Below, piece by piece: positions 39,588 through 48,735 of a stretch of DNA of 64,000 nucleotides (the stretch's first letter is position 1; every line of letters begins with the position of its first letter). The position numbers and the translations under genes were made by a program. The stretch is taken from assembly GCF_000172635.2 (NCBI RefSeq), contig NC_018632.1:3100001-3164000 (forward strand). Direction: 5' to 3'. Below the pieces are notes generated by a model. It saw nothing but the letters and a program-made list of their open reading frames with translations, was not told the origin of the DNA and ran no database searches. This DNA comes from Alteromonas macleodii ATCC 27126 (GTDB lineage Bacteria; Pseudomonadota; Gammaproteobacteria; Enterobacterales; Alteromonadaceae).

Positions 39588-41588
39588 GTGCAGATTGACA
39601 TAATGGCAGCGCAACAGCCGCTTTCCGTTCAGCAAAACCTTACCATTAGGTTATTGCGCGTATTGCGATACAACAAAGCACGTATTGAGCGTGCACTTAC
39701 GCTCATGCCTGAAAAGCACAGGCCGCTTTTTCATGTGCTTCCCTTTCTTGTACATGTTAACCACGAAGCCCTTCCAGGATATGTGGCCCCACTCACCTCG
39801 GGTGAAACCGTTCCATTTGGTATCAACAATTACTCGTTTAGACCTGATGTAGAACAAGCTTTGCAGCGCTGTTTTCCTGCACAGAGTCACTTGTTTTCAG
39901 ACATTAAGCAAATTTGGCCAAGACAGCGGGCGGTTGATGCACTGGTTTTAATGGGTAGCGTGGGGACTATTGCTCAGACTGACGACTCAGACTTTGATTT
40001 TTGGGTGTGTATTGACGGTAAATGTTTTTCGACTACTGAGCTGGCTTTACTTCAACAAAAGCTAACAGCCATTGAAAAATGGGCGGATAACACCTTTGGT
40101 ATTGAAGTGCATTTCTTTTTATCTGAAATAGATAAGGTTAAGCAAAACGATTTTGGCGTCGCTGAAGGTGAAAGCGCGGGCTCGGCGCAAGCCCTGTTTC
40201 TAAAAGCTGAGTTTTACAACACCAATATAGTGGTAGCAGGTAAAGCGCCGTTTTGGTGGCTTACTCCAGAGAAAACAACAGAGAAGCAGTATCAGGCTAT
40301 TTACAATAGTTTGGAAAAAGGCGGCTCACCAGACGTAGACTGGTTCATGGACTTGGGTCACCTAGAGCGACTAGACGCAAGCGAACTTTTTGGCGCCGCC
40401 ATCTGGCAATTAGGCAAAGCCATGGACTCGCCATTCAAGTCCGTATTAAAAATGGCAAAGCTTGAAGTATACCTTGCCAATATCTCTCACGGACAACCAC
40501 TGTGCAACCTTTTGAAAAAGCATGTACACCGCGGTGCTGAAGCTCCAGGGCATGTTGCAGATATCGACCCCTACGCACTCATGTTTGACGAACTCATCGC
40601 TCATTACAAAGCCAATGGTCAGGCGGAAGATATTGCTGTATTGCAGCAGTGTTTATATTTGAAATGTGGGTGTACATTGAGCCACCCGCTTGTAGAAGGT
40701 GAGCAAGCGAATTTCAAACGCAAAATTATGGCCTCGTATGCAAAACAGTGGGGGTGGAGCCGCAAACTACTTGCCCACTTGGATAACCAACAAGATTGGA
40801 CATTCAATGAACGTGTGCAGCTGAGCCGTCGAATTCACCGCTTTTTATTAAAGTGTTATCGCCGCATCTCCAAAGAGATTAGTCACCATCAACAGGTGAT
40901 GGATCAAAAAGACATGACCGTTCTGGGTCGCCGATTAAGTACCTATTACGCTAAAAAGCCGGATAAAATTGAGTTTTTGCGACGCGCTTTTGACGAAAGC
41001 CTTTACTGTGAAAAGATCACCATTGCTATGCGTCAGCTCAAAAATGGTGATGAAGTATGGTCAGCTTATGCTGGTGATTTACTGAGTAAATCGGGCATTA
41101 TCGACGATTCGCAAAAAGTTACTCAAGCGGCTAGCGCCATTGCACTGATGGTCTGGCTTGTGTCGAGCAAAATAATAGATACAAACAGTAAGGTTTATCT
41201 CGATTACAATTACGGTGAAGTGAGCGAACTAGACTTGAACGATTTGCTTAAGCATTTGTGCAAGTATTTTCCTCCAGTCAAAGTGTCGTCACTACCGCGT
41301 AATGACTTGCTGGCGCCAGAACGCATAACCGCATGTTTTGCTATTGTGAACTTCCCCACCCTACGCCAAAAAGCCACGGTAGAGAATGTATCTATTCTTT
41401 ATACGACGTCTTGGGGTGAAACCTTTTTGAGACACGGCAGCGACGTGCTTGATACGCTGTGGTACGACTTACAAGAAGTAACCCCAAAGCCGCCGTGCTA
41501 TGTAATGGTGCCACGTGGAAATCAACAAGCACGAATACTCGGCGAGTTCTTAGAAGCTAACGAGCTTAATTTCACCGTTTTATACTGA
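39588..41588 (+). CDS. Short class I adenylate cyclase
   Basis: A 666-residue protein of the enterobacterial-type (class I) adenylate cyclase family, making cAMP from ATP. The N-terminal catalytic region aligns throughout: LLPTLLH-like LPFLVHVNHEALPGY (about 49-63), LMGSVGTIAQTDDSDFDFWVCID (nucleotidyl-transfer motif, about 121-143), KAEFYNTNIVVAGKAPFWW, and LFGAAIWQLGKAMDSPFKSVLKMAKLEVY (about 265-295). It ends near residue 690 of the E. coli enzyme (ILYTTSWGETFLRHG, then a short tail), so about 150-180 residues of the regulatory C-terminal half are absent. The GTG start and the ATG at 39603 are both possible. It may be a paralogue of a full-length CyaA. Confidence 0.85.
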   Translation: MQIDIMAAQQPLSVQQNLTIRLLRVLRYNKARIERALTLMPEKHRPLFHVLPFLVHVNHEALPGYVAPLTSGETVPFGINNYSFRPDVEQALQRCFPAQSHLFSDIKQIWPRQRAVDALVLMGSVGTIAQTDDSDFDFWVCIDGKCFSTTELALLQQKLTAIEKWADNTFGIEVHFFLSEIDKVKQNDFGVAEGESAGSAQALFLKAEFYNTNIVVAGKAPFWWLTPEKTTEKQYQAIYNSLEKGGSPDVDWFMDLGHLERLDASELFGAAIWQLGKAMDSPFKSVLKMAKLEVYLANISHGQPLCNLLKKHVHRGAEAPGHVADIDPYALMFDELIAHYKANGQAEDIAVLQQCLYLKCGCTLSHPLVEGEQANFKRKIMASYAKQWGWSRKLLAHLDNQQDWTFNERVQLSRRIHRFLLKCYRRISKEISHHQQVMDQKDMTVLGRRLSTYYAKKPDKIEFLRRAFDESLYCEKITIAMRQLKNGDEVWSAYAGDLLSKSGIIDDSQKVTQAASAIALMVWLVSSKIIDTNSKVYLDYNYGEVSELDLNDLLKHLCKYFPPVKVSSLPRNDLLAPERITACFAIVNFPTLRQKATVENVSILYTTSWGETFLRHGSDVLDTLWYDLQEVTPKPPCYVMVPRGNQQARILGEFLEANELNFTVLY

Positions 41589-41676
41589 TACACCCAACGT
41601 AACGCTTTCAAAGAAGCGCCAAGCGTAGTACTCCATCTCACACTATCTCTCCGTTTAAAAAATATGCAGAAAAAGC

Positions 41677-41726
41677 TTGCGCTTTAGAATTACAAGTGTA
41701 ATCTAAAAACATGGACTACAAATGTA
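41677..41726 (+). promoter_or_regulatory. BlaI-type promoter with two operators
   Basis: Two TACA-N2-TGTA sites, the BlaI/MecI operator pattern, lie 26 bases apart at 41691-41700 (TACAAGTGTA) and 41717-41726 (TACAAATGTA). The first overlaps the -10 of a promoter visible as TTGCGC (41677-41682), 16 bases, TAATCT (41699-41704). The second lies just past the predicted start site, 25 bases before the BlaI-like gene. This supports direct autorepression. Confidence 0.8.
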
Positions 41727-41750
41727 ATCAAAATAAAAGACGTCGTAATT

Positions 41751-42143
41751 ATGAGTAAAATGTCAGACAAACCCGAAATTTCAAACGCTGAATTTGAAGT
41801 GCTGGACGTACTGTGGGACGACCATCCTGCCACGTCGAACGAGGTTATTGCGCGACTTAATGACAAAAAAGACTGGCACGAAAAAACCGTCAAAACCTTG
41901 TTAGGCCGCTTGGTAAAAAAAGAAGTGTTAGGGTTTGAAAAGCAGCAGCGCCAGTATCTTTATTATCCACTGATTGCTAAAGAAGATTATACAAAGAAAG
42001 AAACTACAAGTTTTGTTAGCCGACTGTTTAAAGGCAAGATCGCCCCTATGGTCGCCGGTTTTGCAAATCAAAACTCGTTATCTAAACAAGATGTGGACGA
42101 GCTCAAAGCCCTTATCAAGAAATGGGAAGAAAACAATGATTGA
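41751..42143 (+). CDS. BlaI/MecI/CopY-family repressor
   Basis: A 130-residue winged-helix repressor: ISNAEFEVLDVLWDDHPATSNEVIARLNDKKDWHEKTVKTLLGRLVKKEVLGFEKQQRQYLYYPLI is the standard DNA-binding domain, and a short C-terminal dimerisation part follows. In the family, cleavage by a membrane sensor protease of the BlaR1 type relieves repression. Its gene overlaps the next by eight bases (ATGATTGA), so sensor and repressor are co-translated. Two matching operators lie directly upstream. No beta-lactamase gene is nearby, so the regulon is probably something other than penicillinase. Confidence 0.93.
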   Translation: MSKMSDKPEISNAEFEVLDVLWDDHPATSNEVIARLNDKKDWHEKTVKTLLGRLVKKEVLGFEKQQRQYLYYPLIAKEDYTKKETTSFVSRLFKGKIAPMVAGFANQNSLSKQDVDELKALIKKWEENND

Positions 42144-43377
42144 TTGGATTATTGCTCAGCAGGGTATTTTTTCGCTAGCGCTTGTTTTACTCATGGTGTG
42201 CGAACACTTTTTCACTAACAGAATTGGGGCTTCGCTTACCTATAAGCTATGGGCGCTGATACCAGCTTGCCTAATAGTCAACAATCTTCCAATGTCGCTG
42301 GTTAACATTCCATCAAATAGCTTTGCTCGCTATGTGGTTGGCGTTAAGCCCACATTAAACACCGTTGAGTTTGAAACCTGGTTTACTGTATGGGCAATTG
42401 GCGTAAGCGCAATTACAGCCTATGTCTTAGCGCATCATCTTAAAATATGGGCATCGATAGGAAAGCGCCACGCTATCCACACCAATGCCTACTATTCCAG
42501 CAAAGCTACCACACCTATGCTATTTGGTTTTATCTTGCCAAAGGTGCTTATTCCCTTCTCATTTAAAAGTGCATTTTCGATTCAACAACAAGCACTGGTA
42601 TTAGAGCACGAGAATGTGCATCGCAAACATTACGATCACCTGTGGAACGCGTTAGCGCTGGTTATCGCTATTGTATTTTGGTTCAACCCACTAGTTTGGC
42701 TTGCGCTAAAACCCTTCAGAATTAATCAAGAACTGGCTTGTGATCACGCAGTACTGAAAGACAAGACAGACAACGAAAAACTTACCTATGCAAAAGCACT
42801 CGTGCAGTGTGCCGAGCATGGTTCAGACGCCCTGCACTTTACACGCGGGCTTTACCCAACCTTTGGAGAAAAAAGGACTATGATCAAACGTTTAAACGCG
42901 ATAAAGCAACCTATGCGTAACAATAAGGTACTGGCTGCAGGCGTACTTTCAATTGCCGCCATGCTCACCATCAACACGGCTTTAGCCAATGCGCCAGTAG
43001 CAGAGACCAAATCTGAAGCTAAGATTAACCAGGCATCGCCGGTTAAACGCGTTCCACCAAGCTATCCAGAAAAAGCAGCACAGCAAAATGTTGAAGGTTT
43101 CGTTGTACTCTCCTTCGATATTACTGAAACGGGCGCTACAGATAATGTAAAAGTAGTAAAATCAGTGCCTGCTGGCGTGTTTGATAAAAGCGCAAAAGTT
43201 GCCCTGAAACAATGGGAATACAAGCCTCGTATTCAAGGTGGCAAAGGCGTGAGGCAGACCGGCCTTCTGGTGCAGCTAGACTATCAACTCGGAGCCTCTC
43301 TTGATACGGCGAGTGTTGAAAAGAATGCTTCCCCTGATGTAGAGCGTATAATCGTTCCACCCAAACAGAGCAAGTAA
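42136..43377 (+). CDS. M56/BlaR1-type membrane peptidase fused to a TonB C-terminal domain
   Basis: A 413-residue membrane protein. The N-terminal part has about three to four helices; the zinc-protease motif is ALVLEHENVHRKHYDH (HExxH at about 157-161) and LACDHAVLKDKTDNEKLTYAKALVQC follows, as in M56 peptidases. Residues about 303-390 form a TonB-like C-terminal domain (RVPPSYPEKAAQQNVEGFVVLSFDITETGATDNVKVV, then ALKQWEYKPRIQGGKGVRQTGLLVQLDY). The start at 42136 overlaps the repressor stop codon. In place of the penicillin-binding sensor of BlaR1, the TonB-like domain may sense a periplasmic or envelope signal. It ends at a strong terminator. Confidence 0.9.
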   Translation: MIDWIIAQQGIFSLALVLLMVCEHFFTNRIGASLTYKLWALIPACLIVNNLPMSLVNIPSNSFARYVVGVKPTLNTVEFETWFTVWAIGVSAITAYVLAHHLKIWASIGKRHAIHTNAYYSSKATTPMLFGFILPKVLIPFSFKSAFSIQQQALVLEHENVHRKHYDHLWNALALVIAIVFWFNPLVWLALKPFRINQELACDHAVLKDKTDNEKLTYAKALVQCAEHGSDALHFTRGLYPTFGEKRTMIKRLNAIKQPMRNNKVLAAGVLSIAAMLTINTALANAPVAETKSEAKINQASPVKRVPPSYPEKAAQQNVEGFVVLSFDITETGATDNVKVVKSVPAGVFDKSAKVALKQWEYKPRIQGGKGVRQTGLLVQLDYQLGASLDTASVEKNASPDVERIIVPPKQSK

Positions 43378-43396
43378 GCCCCAAAATTATCAGAAT

Positions 43397-43430
43397 ACTA
43401 AAAGGAGCGTATCGCTCCTTTTAGTGTTTT
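43397..43430 (+). terminator. Strong terminator after the M56-TonB gene
   Basis: ACTAAAAGGAGCG and CGCTCCTTTTAGT form a perfect 13-bp stem with a three-base loop, followed by G and four T. Confidence 0.85.
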
Positions 43431-43683
43431 GTCTAGTTGACTTAGTTCCTGCCTACTGCACACTACCACTCGATCACCCAAGTCTCTTATAAAATGTAAA
43501 GTGCCTTTACAATTTCTATAGAGAATTTACGACCTCACTACGTTAGAATGTGAGTATTTACACACCTGAAAACTTCTAATTTATGGAAGGTTTAAATAGT
43601 CGATAGCGCAATTGCTATGGTTATTTTCAATCAAGTTACTCCAGACGGGCTTTCGCTGCTGGTGTACAAAAAGGAAATCTATA

Positions 43684-44274
43684 ATGAATCGTATCGTTTT
43701 AGCACCTACAGTGCTTGCCCTTACTTTTTTTACTACTTGTGCTAATGCCAATATTGATCAGCTTAAAGGTCTGTTAGGCGGTAAGAAAGCGGAATCGACA
43801 GTTACTTCCAGTAGCCTAACTGAAATGGCAACCAGCGCAGCATCTAATATCGACTTGGCTAGCTTAGTGAGTTCAGTTGCAGGTAACCTTAACGTGTCTG
43901 AAAACCAATCGGAAGGTGGCATAGCGTCAATTATGAACTATGTACAAGGCAACCTTTCAGGCGCTGATTACGCCCAGTTGGCAAGCAGCATTCCAGGTAT
44001 TGATAGCCTGCTTGAAGATGTTCCCTCTCTTAGTGGTAACTCAGCAGCAAGCTCAAGCTCTTCACTATCAGGCTTACTCAACAAGGCCTCTGAGTACAGC
44101 TCTACGCTTAAGTCGGTAAACGACCTAAAGCAACAATTTGAAGCGCTAGGCCTTTCAACCGATATGATTGCCAGCTTTGTCACTCAAATCAGCTCGTATT
44201 TAAATGTAAATGCAGATGAAGAAACACAGGCGTTGTTTAAATCTGGCCTAGATAATTTGCTAACCGCTCTGTAA
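43684..44274 (+). CDS. Secreted DUF2780-family protein
   Basis: A 196-residue exported protein: signal peptide MNRIVLAPTVLALTFFTTCANAN, then a Ser/Ala/Leu-rich helical body with the repeated pattern of DUF2780 (VcgC/VcgE) proteins: LASLVSSVAGNLNVSENQSEGGIASIMNYVQGNLSGADYAQLASSIPGIDSLL, and a C-terminal LKQQFEALGLSTDMIASFVTQISSYL. The family is common in Vibrio and Alteromonas and its function is unknown. The ATG at 43684 is chosen because AAGGAA lies about nine bases before it and the signal peptide starts there. It is transcribed alone. Confidence 0.85.
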   Translation: MNRIVLAPTVLALTFFTTCANANIDQLKGLLGGKKAESTVTSSSLTEMATSAASNIDLASLVSSVAGNLNVSENQSEGGIASIMNYVQGNLSGADYAQLASSIPGIDSLLEDVPSLSGNSAASSSSSLSGLLNKASEYSSTLKSVNDLKQQFEALGLSTDMIASFVTQISSYLNVNADEETQALFKSGLDNLLTAL

Positions 44275-44407
44275 CCTGTCTAAGGCGTATTAATTCTCTT
44301 CTACAATCCAAATTAATACGCTTTAACTTTTTTGCAGGGGCTTTTAGCTTGGTGAAATAGCAACTCCTGTTTATCTTTTTACACTCAAATACACAGCCTA
44401 ATCGCCT

Positions 44408-47400
44408 ATGCAAAATGCAATGTCTCGGTTTTCTACGCAGCCCAAATGGTTTCGACTATCCACTTATCTTGTTCTCATCTACCTTACTTACGCGCTTCTT
44501 ATCGGCGTAGTTACGCCTGCGGTATTAAAGGCAAAGTTACCCAACATAGTGAAAGAAAACACTGGAAGAGATGCTGCTGTTGAAGATATTGCAATCAACC
44601 CTTTCTTGCTAAAAATAGAAGTGACTAATTTTGTTATCTATCCAAATATACACTCTTCAAATGAAAGCGAAGATAACGCCGTAATCCAGAACCAAGAAAA
44701 TCATTTCTTTAGCGTAGGCAATGTTTCACTGGACGTTGGATTCTGGCAATCACTTTTCACCTTCACTCCTGCCGTTGAATCGCTAACCATAGACGAACCT
44801 TTTGTTTCCATTGCACGTTTAAGCGAAAGTGAAGACACACAAATCTTCAACTTCTCTGACATTCTTACCCACGTAGAGAAACGCAGTACAAAAGCACCTG
44901 AAGAGCCTAATGACACTAGCGAAGGGCAAATTCCCCGAATTACGTTACGTGATTTTGCACTTAACGAAGGGCGAGTGGTTATTGAAGACAAGGTGACCAA
45001 CACCCTACTTGATTACCCAGAATTGAGCGTTGACTTGCAAGATTTGGATACTCACGCTTTGATCAGTTCAAGCAGTGTTGGCAACAAAAACGCTAACCCT
45101 AAAAGCGATAAAAGTGAGAGTGCTCAATCAAAAGGTAAGTTAGCGTTCAACCAATATCAATTTAACTTGCTCACCGCAGAGAAAGGTAACATCGCCATTG
45201 ATGGCGAGTTTCAATTATCTCCACTAAAAGTTACGACAGACATCACGATAAACGATGTAGCGCTTACGCCGCTTTGGTCACTTTCGAAAGATTTGATAGA
45301 AGCAGATTTAGTAGACGGCAAGATTAACTTAAGCTTACATGCTGAAGTTTTTGAACAAGATACAGCCTTCCAGTTTATTCTAGAGCGTGGCGAATTTGGT
45401 GTTAACAACCTTGTGTTTAACGCTGATTCTTCGCCAGCCACAACAGGCACCGCCAAGAGTTCGCAAGAGATCATTGCCATACCCGCGTTTGCCATACACG
45501 ATATAAACGTAAACGCATTAGAACAGCAAGTTAGCATTGCTGAAGTTGCTTTTGACAACGTTCGAGTGTCGGGTCTATTTGACAAGTCAGGGCTTGATTT
45601 ACAGCGTCTGTTTACCCCAAAAAGCCCAGCGGCAGATGCTACATCAGCTAACGCTAACCCCAGCGCAGCGCAAGAAGGAAATAGCGCAGCGCAAAAGGGA
45701 AATAGTGAAACAGAAAATGAGGACGTTTCCAACGTAGCAACCGGCAGCACAGAAGAACTAGCACATGAGACCTCGTGGTATGTTGAGCTTCACCAGTTTG
45801 CATTTAATGACGGTAGCATTGACCTTATAGAGCGTAGCGTAAGTGACGGTACTTACTACAGCATCAGCAACCTCAATATTAAAAGCGGAAAAGTCACTAC
45901 TGACTTATCTAAACCTATTTCCTACACCACCAGTTTACATGTCTCTGCCGACCCACAGACGTTTAGCGACACATCCAAAGGTGCACTAAGCAGTAGCGGC
46001 AGCGTAGTTATTGCAGAACAAACTGTGCAGGGTAAAGCAGCGATTGAACAGCTGGTGCTAAGTCAGTTCCAGCAGTACGTTTCTCCCCACGCAAATGTGA
46101 CCCTTGAAGATGGGCTATTTAATTTAAACATTGAGTTTGATGGGGCATTTAAGAACGCCGCTGATAAAGACGATATAGACTCATTAAACGTTAAGGCGAG
46201 TACTAGCATTGATAATTTAAGTGTATTGGATGACGCCAGCTCTCCCCTACTACAATGGCAGTCTTTAAATGTAGACAACATTGAATTTGACCACGCATCG
46301 AACCAGCTACGCGTAGACAACATTCACCTACAAGCGCCATTTGCACGACTTATTATTGATGAAGCTAAACAGACCAATGTGAGTAAGCTGATTGTCGCTT
46401 CATCAGACAAGTCCGCTAACAGTGAAAGTGCCAGCGAAAATGGCAGCGCAACCACGTCGAAAGCATCAAACGCAAACGTGCCTGCGGGCACTACAGCTGA
46501 GCCTTCACAAGCCAACGAATTGGCCATTGCCGTTAACACCATATCAATAGAAAACGGCAAAGCGTACTTTGCTGACCATTCATTAACGCCAAAATTTGCG
46601 TCTGCTATAGAAAGTTTAAATGGCAAAGTATTGGGAATTGACTCTCGCTCAACTTCCCCTGCCAATGTTGATATCACCGGAAAGATAGACAACTATGCTC
46701 CGGTCAAACTAGCAGGCACTATTCACCCATTAAAAGATGATATAGACCTTGATTTAGATTTTTCAGTCAAAGGCGCTGAACTCACTTCAGTTAACCCCTA
46801 CTCAGGCACCTACATGGGCTATTACATTGACAAAGGCTTGCTGTCTTTGGCTGTGCAATACAAACTGAATGGTAAAGCACTGGAAGGTAAGAACCGTGTG
46901 GTTATTGACCAATTAACGTTAGGCAAGAAATCGAATTCTGAGCAGGCATTGAGTTTACCACTTGGGCTTGCCATTGCGTTATTAGAAGACAGAAACGGCG
47001 TTATCGATTTGGGTTTGGATGTGTCTGGCGATATCGATAGTCCGGACTTCAGTTTCGGCTCCATTATCCTCAATGCTATTGGCAATATTATTACCAAAGC
47101 TGTTACTGCACCGTTTTCGCTACTTGCGAACCTGGTTGGCAGTGACGACGAACTCGACAACGTTGAGTTTGGGTTTGGAGAGCATTCGCTAAATGCGGAC
47201 GCTCAAGAAAAACTGAATACCCTTGCCAAAGCACTTAAAAAACGTCCAGGACTTAGGGTTAATATCGAAGGTACTGTCAACGCCATGTCTGATGCAAGTG
47301 CCCTAGCGCAACGTCAGTTAAACACTACACTTTTAACAAGAAGCGGCGATGCTGATGCATCTGCTACTTCCGACAACGCTAGCACTAACGAAAATTCTCT

Positions 47401-47875
47401 TGCTGGCGGTGAAAATGAAAGTTCCAACACCCCTGGCAGCGTACAGCGCGACTCAATAAGTGGCAGTAATATCCCACTGGAAGGCCCGTTAGCCGATGCG
47501 CTTTTATCCTACTATGTTGAGGTGTTTACACCTGACCTTAATCAAGAATATGACAACATGGTGGCGCAGCTTTACCCTGAACTCGCAAATTCAGACAATG
47601 AACAGAGCCAAAAGAGTGCTGATAACAATAAGGAAGTCATTAACGAAGAAAATGTAAACCGAGCATTAAGCATTGCCCGATACAACAAACTACGTAACAA
47701 CATTGATATCCCTGAAAGTGACTTAATCCTTCTGGCTGACGCGCGCAGTAAAGCGGTGAAAGGTTATTTGGCAAATGAAGCTGAGGTAGAAGCGAATCGC
47801 TTATTCTTGCTTAATACCCAGCACGACTTACATACCGAATTTAGCGGTGTGGAATTAACGTTAGAAGCGAAGTAA
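44408..47875 (+). CDS. Large DUF748/AsmA-like envelope protein
   Basis: A 1155-residue protein with one N-terminal membrane anchor (YLVLIYLTYALLIGVVTPAVL, about 19-39) and a very large periplasmic part of the DUF748 type, built of beta-rich repeats (VSIARLSESEDTQIFNFSDIL, ITLRDFALNEGRVVIEDKV, VELHQFAFNDGSIDLIERSV, FSVKGAELTSVNPYSGTYMGYYIDKGLLSL). The last 170 residues include an OmpA-like segment (LNADAQEKLNTLAKALKKRPGLRVNIEGTVN). Low-complexity Ser/Asn/Ala/Glu linkers occur at about 405-450, 665-700 and 975-1030. AsmA-like proteins are thought to move lipids between membranes; that role is inferred here. Confidence 0.9.
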   Translation: MQNAMSRFSTQPKWFRLSTYLVLIYLTYALLIGVVTPAVLKAKLPNIVKENTGRDAAVEDIAINPFLLKIEVTNFVIYPNIHSSNESEDNAVIQNQENHFFSVGNVSLDVGFWQSLFTFTPAVESLTIDEPFVSIARLSESEDTQIFNFSDILTHVEKRSTKAPEEPNDTSEGQIPRITLRDFALNEGRVVIEDKVTNTLLDYPELSVDLQDLDTHALISSSSVGNKNANPKSDKSESAQSKGKLAFNQYQFNLLTAEKGNIAIDGEFQLSPLKVTTDITINDVALTPLWSLSKDLIEADLVDGKINLSLHAEVFEQDTAFQFILERGEFGVNNLVFNADSSPATTGTAKSSQEIIAIPAFAIHDINVNALEQQVSIAEVAFDNVRVSGLFDKSGLDLQRLFTPKSPAADATSANANPSAAQEGNSAAQKGNSETENEDVSNVATGSTEELAHETSWYVELHQFAFNDGSIDLIERSVSDGTYYSISNLNIKSGKVTTDLSKPISYTTSLHVSADPQTFSDTSKGALSSSGSVVIAEQTVQGKAAIEQLVLSQFQQYVSPHANVTLEDGLFNLNIEFDGAFKNAADKDDIDSLNVKASTSIDNLSVLDDASSPLLQWQSLNVDNIEFDHASNQLRVDNIHLQAPFARLIIDEAKQTNVSKLIVASSDKSANSESASENGSATTSKASNANVPAGTTAEPSQANELAIAVNTISIENGKAYFADHSLTPKFASAIESLNGKVLGIDSRSTSPANVDITGKIDNYAPVKLAGTIHPLKDDIDLDLDFSVKGAELTSVNPYSGTYMGYYIDKGLLSLAVQYKLNGKALEGKNRVVIDQLTLGKKSNSEQALSLPLGLAIALLEDRNGVIDLGLDVSGDIDSPDFSFGSIILNAIGNIITKAVTAPFSLLANLVGSDDELDNVEFGFGEHSLNADAQEKLNTLAKALKKRPGLRVNIEGTVNAMSDASALAQRQLNTTLLTRSGDADASATSDNASTNENSLAGGENESSNTPGSVQRDSISGSNIPLEGPLADALLSYYVEVFTPDLNQEYDNMVAQLYPELANSDNEQSQKSADNNKEVINEENVNRALSIARYNKLRNNIDIPESDLILLADARSKAVKGYLANEAEVEANRLFLLNTQHDLHTEFSGVELTLEAK

Positions 47876-47898
47876 TGAACGGGTTGGCTTGAAAATAA

Positions 47899-47917
47899 AA
47901 CCCTATAATTTAGGGTT
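47899..47917. other. Small hairpin before the main terminator
   Basis: AACCCTA and TAGGGTT form a 7-bp stem with a five-base loop between the DUF748 stop codon and the main terminator. Confidence 0.4.
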
Positions 47918-47934
47918 CCATAAGGTCACTAAAC

Positions 47935-47972
47935 AAAAAAGGGTAGCTTATTCAGTTAAGCTACCCTTTTTT
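47935..47972. terminator. Bidirectional terminator between DUF748 gene and gloA
   Basis: AAAAAAGGGTAGCTTA and TAAGCTACCCTTTTTT pair perfectly over 16 bp with a six-base loop. The T-runs on both strands suit the convergent genes on either side. Confidence 0.9.
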
Positions 47973-48045
47973 GTAAACAGTGACTTCTGATACTACTTGC
48001 TACTTAAAACCCAGCTAGCAAATGGTACCGTAGTGCGTGCCTCGC

Positions 48046-48594
48046 CTACTTCTTCAAATGGGGCGCGCAAGTTGCGGATACGTTAGACGCGTTGAAAATT
48101 TCGATCCAATAGCCGTCTGGGTCTTTGATAAATGCGATCCCTTTCATAGAACCATCATTAAGCCCTTTCTGAAAAGGAACGTCTAGTGATGCAAATCGTG
48201 CACATGCAGCTTCAGCATCAGGCACATGAAAACCAATATGCCCAAAACCTTTTGGCTCTGTATTTCCGTTATGATAATCAACCGTTTCTGGTGTATCGCC
48301 CCAATTGTGGGTTAGCTCCAACATGGCCGGGCGACCAAAAGTTTGCTGAGTACGTTCGTCTACATCGTCAGAAATATCAGAGAAATCATCACCTGCCGCC
48401 AAAAAATAAAGGCTGAACTTCATTTCTTCAAAATCTAGACGCTTAATTAGCGTCATTCCCATAACTCGCGTATAGAAATCTAGCGAACGCTTGGGGTCGG
48501 CAATGCGCAGCATAGTTTGGTTGAACACAAAACCTTGTGTCGCAGCATCTTTCTCTTCATACAGGCCTTCGGCCTTGTCGAAATGTCGGCTCAT
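48046..48594 (-). CDS. gloA: Lactoylglutathione lyase (glyoxalase I)
   Basis: Converts the hemithioacetal of methylglyoxal and glutathione to S-lactoylglutathione. The 182-residue length fits the longer, plant/Pseudomonas GloA3-like type. Motifs seen: [24 protein letters not shown] (about 24-47, metal ligand Gln or His region), LELTHNWG (Glu ligand, about 92-99), [17 protein letters not shown] (His ligand, about 116-132) and [10 protein letters not shown] (Glu ligand, near 160-169). All four metal-ligand regions are intact. A purine-rich GGAC lies before the ATG. The gene is monocistronic and converges on the DUF748 gene. Confidence 0.95.
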   Translation of the reverse strand: MSRHFDKAEGLYEEKDAATQGFVFNQTMLRIADPKRSLDFYTRVMGMTLIKRLDFEEMKFSLYFLAAGDDFSDISDDVDERTQQTFGRPAMLELTHNWGDTPETVDYHNGNTEPKGFGHIGFHVPDAEAACARFASLDVPFQKGLNDGSMKGIAFIKDPDGYWIEIFNASNVSATCAPHLKK

Positions 48595-48735
48595 AATAGT
48601 CGTCCTTAGCGATATAGATAATTAAGGCAAGGCAATCTTGCTTTGCCTAAAAACGAGTGCATAGAAGTGAGGGGTAATTTTCTTTTCACAACAGCACTTA
48701 GTCTATCCTCTTACGCGCTTTACCTCAGATGCGTT

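Noticed and set aside
41751..43377. Beta-lactam resistance operon
   Set aside because: The BlaI-like repressor and M56 protease are present, but there is no beta-lactamase or penicillin-binding sensor domain, so a resistance function is not supported.
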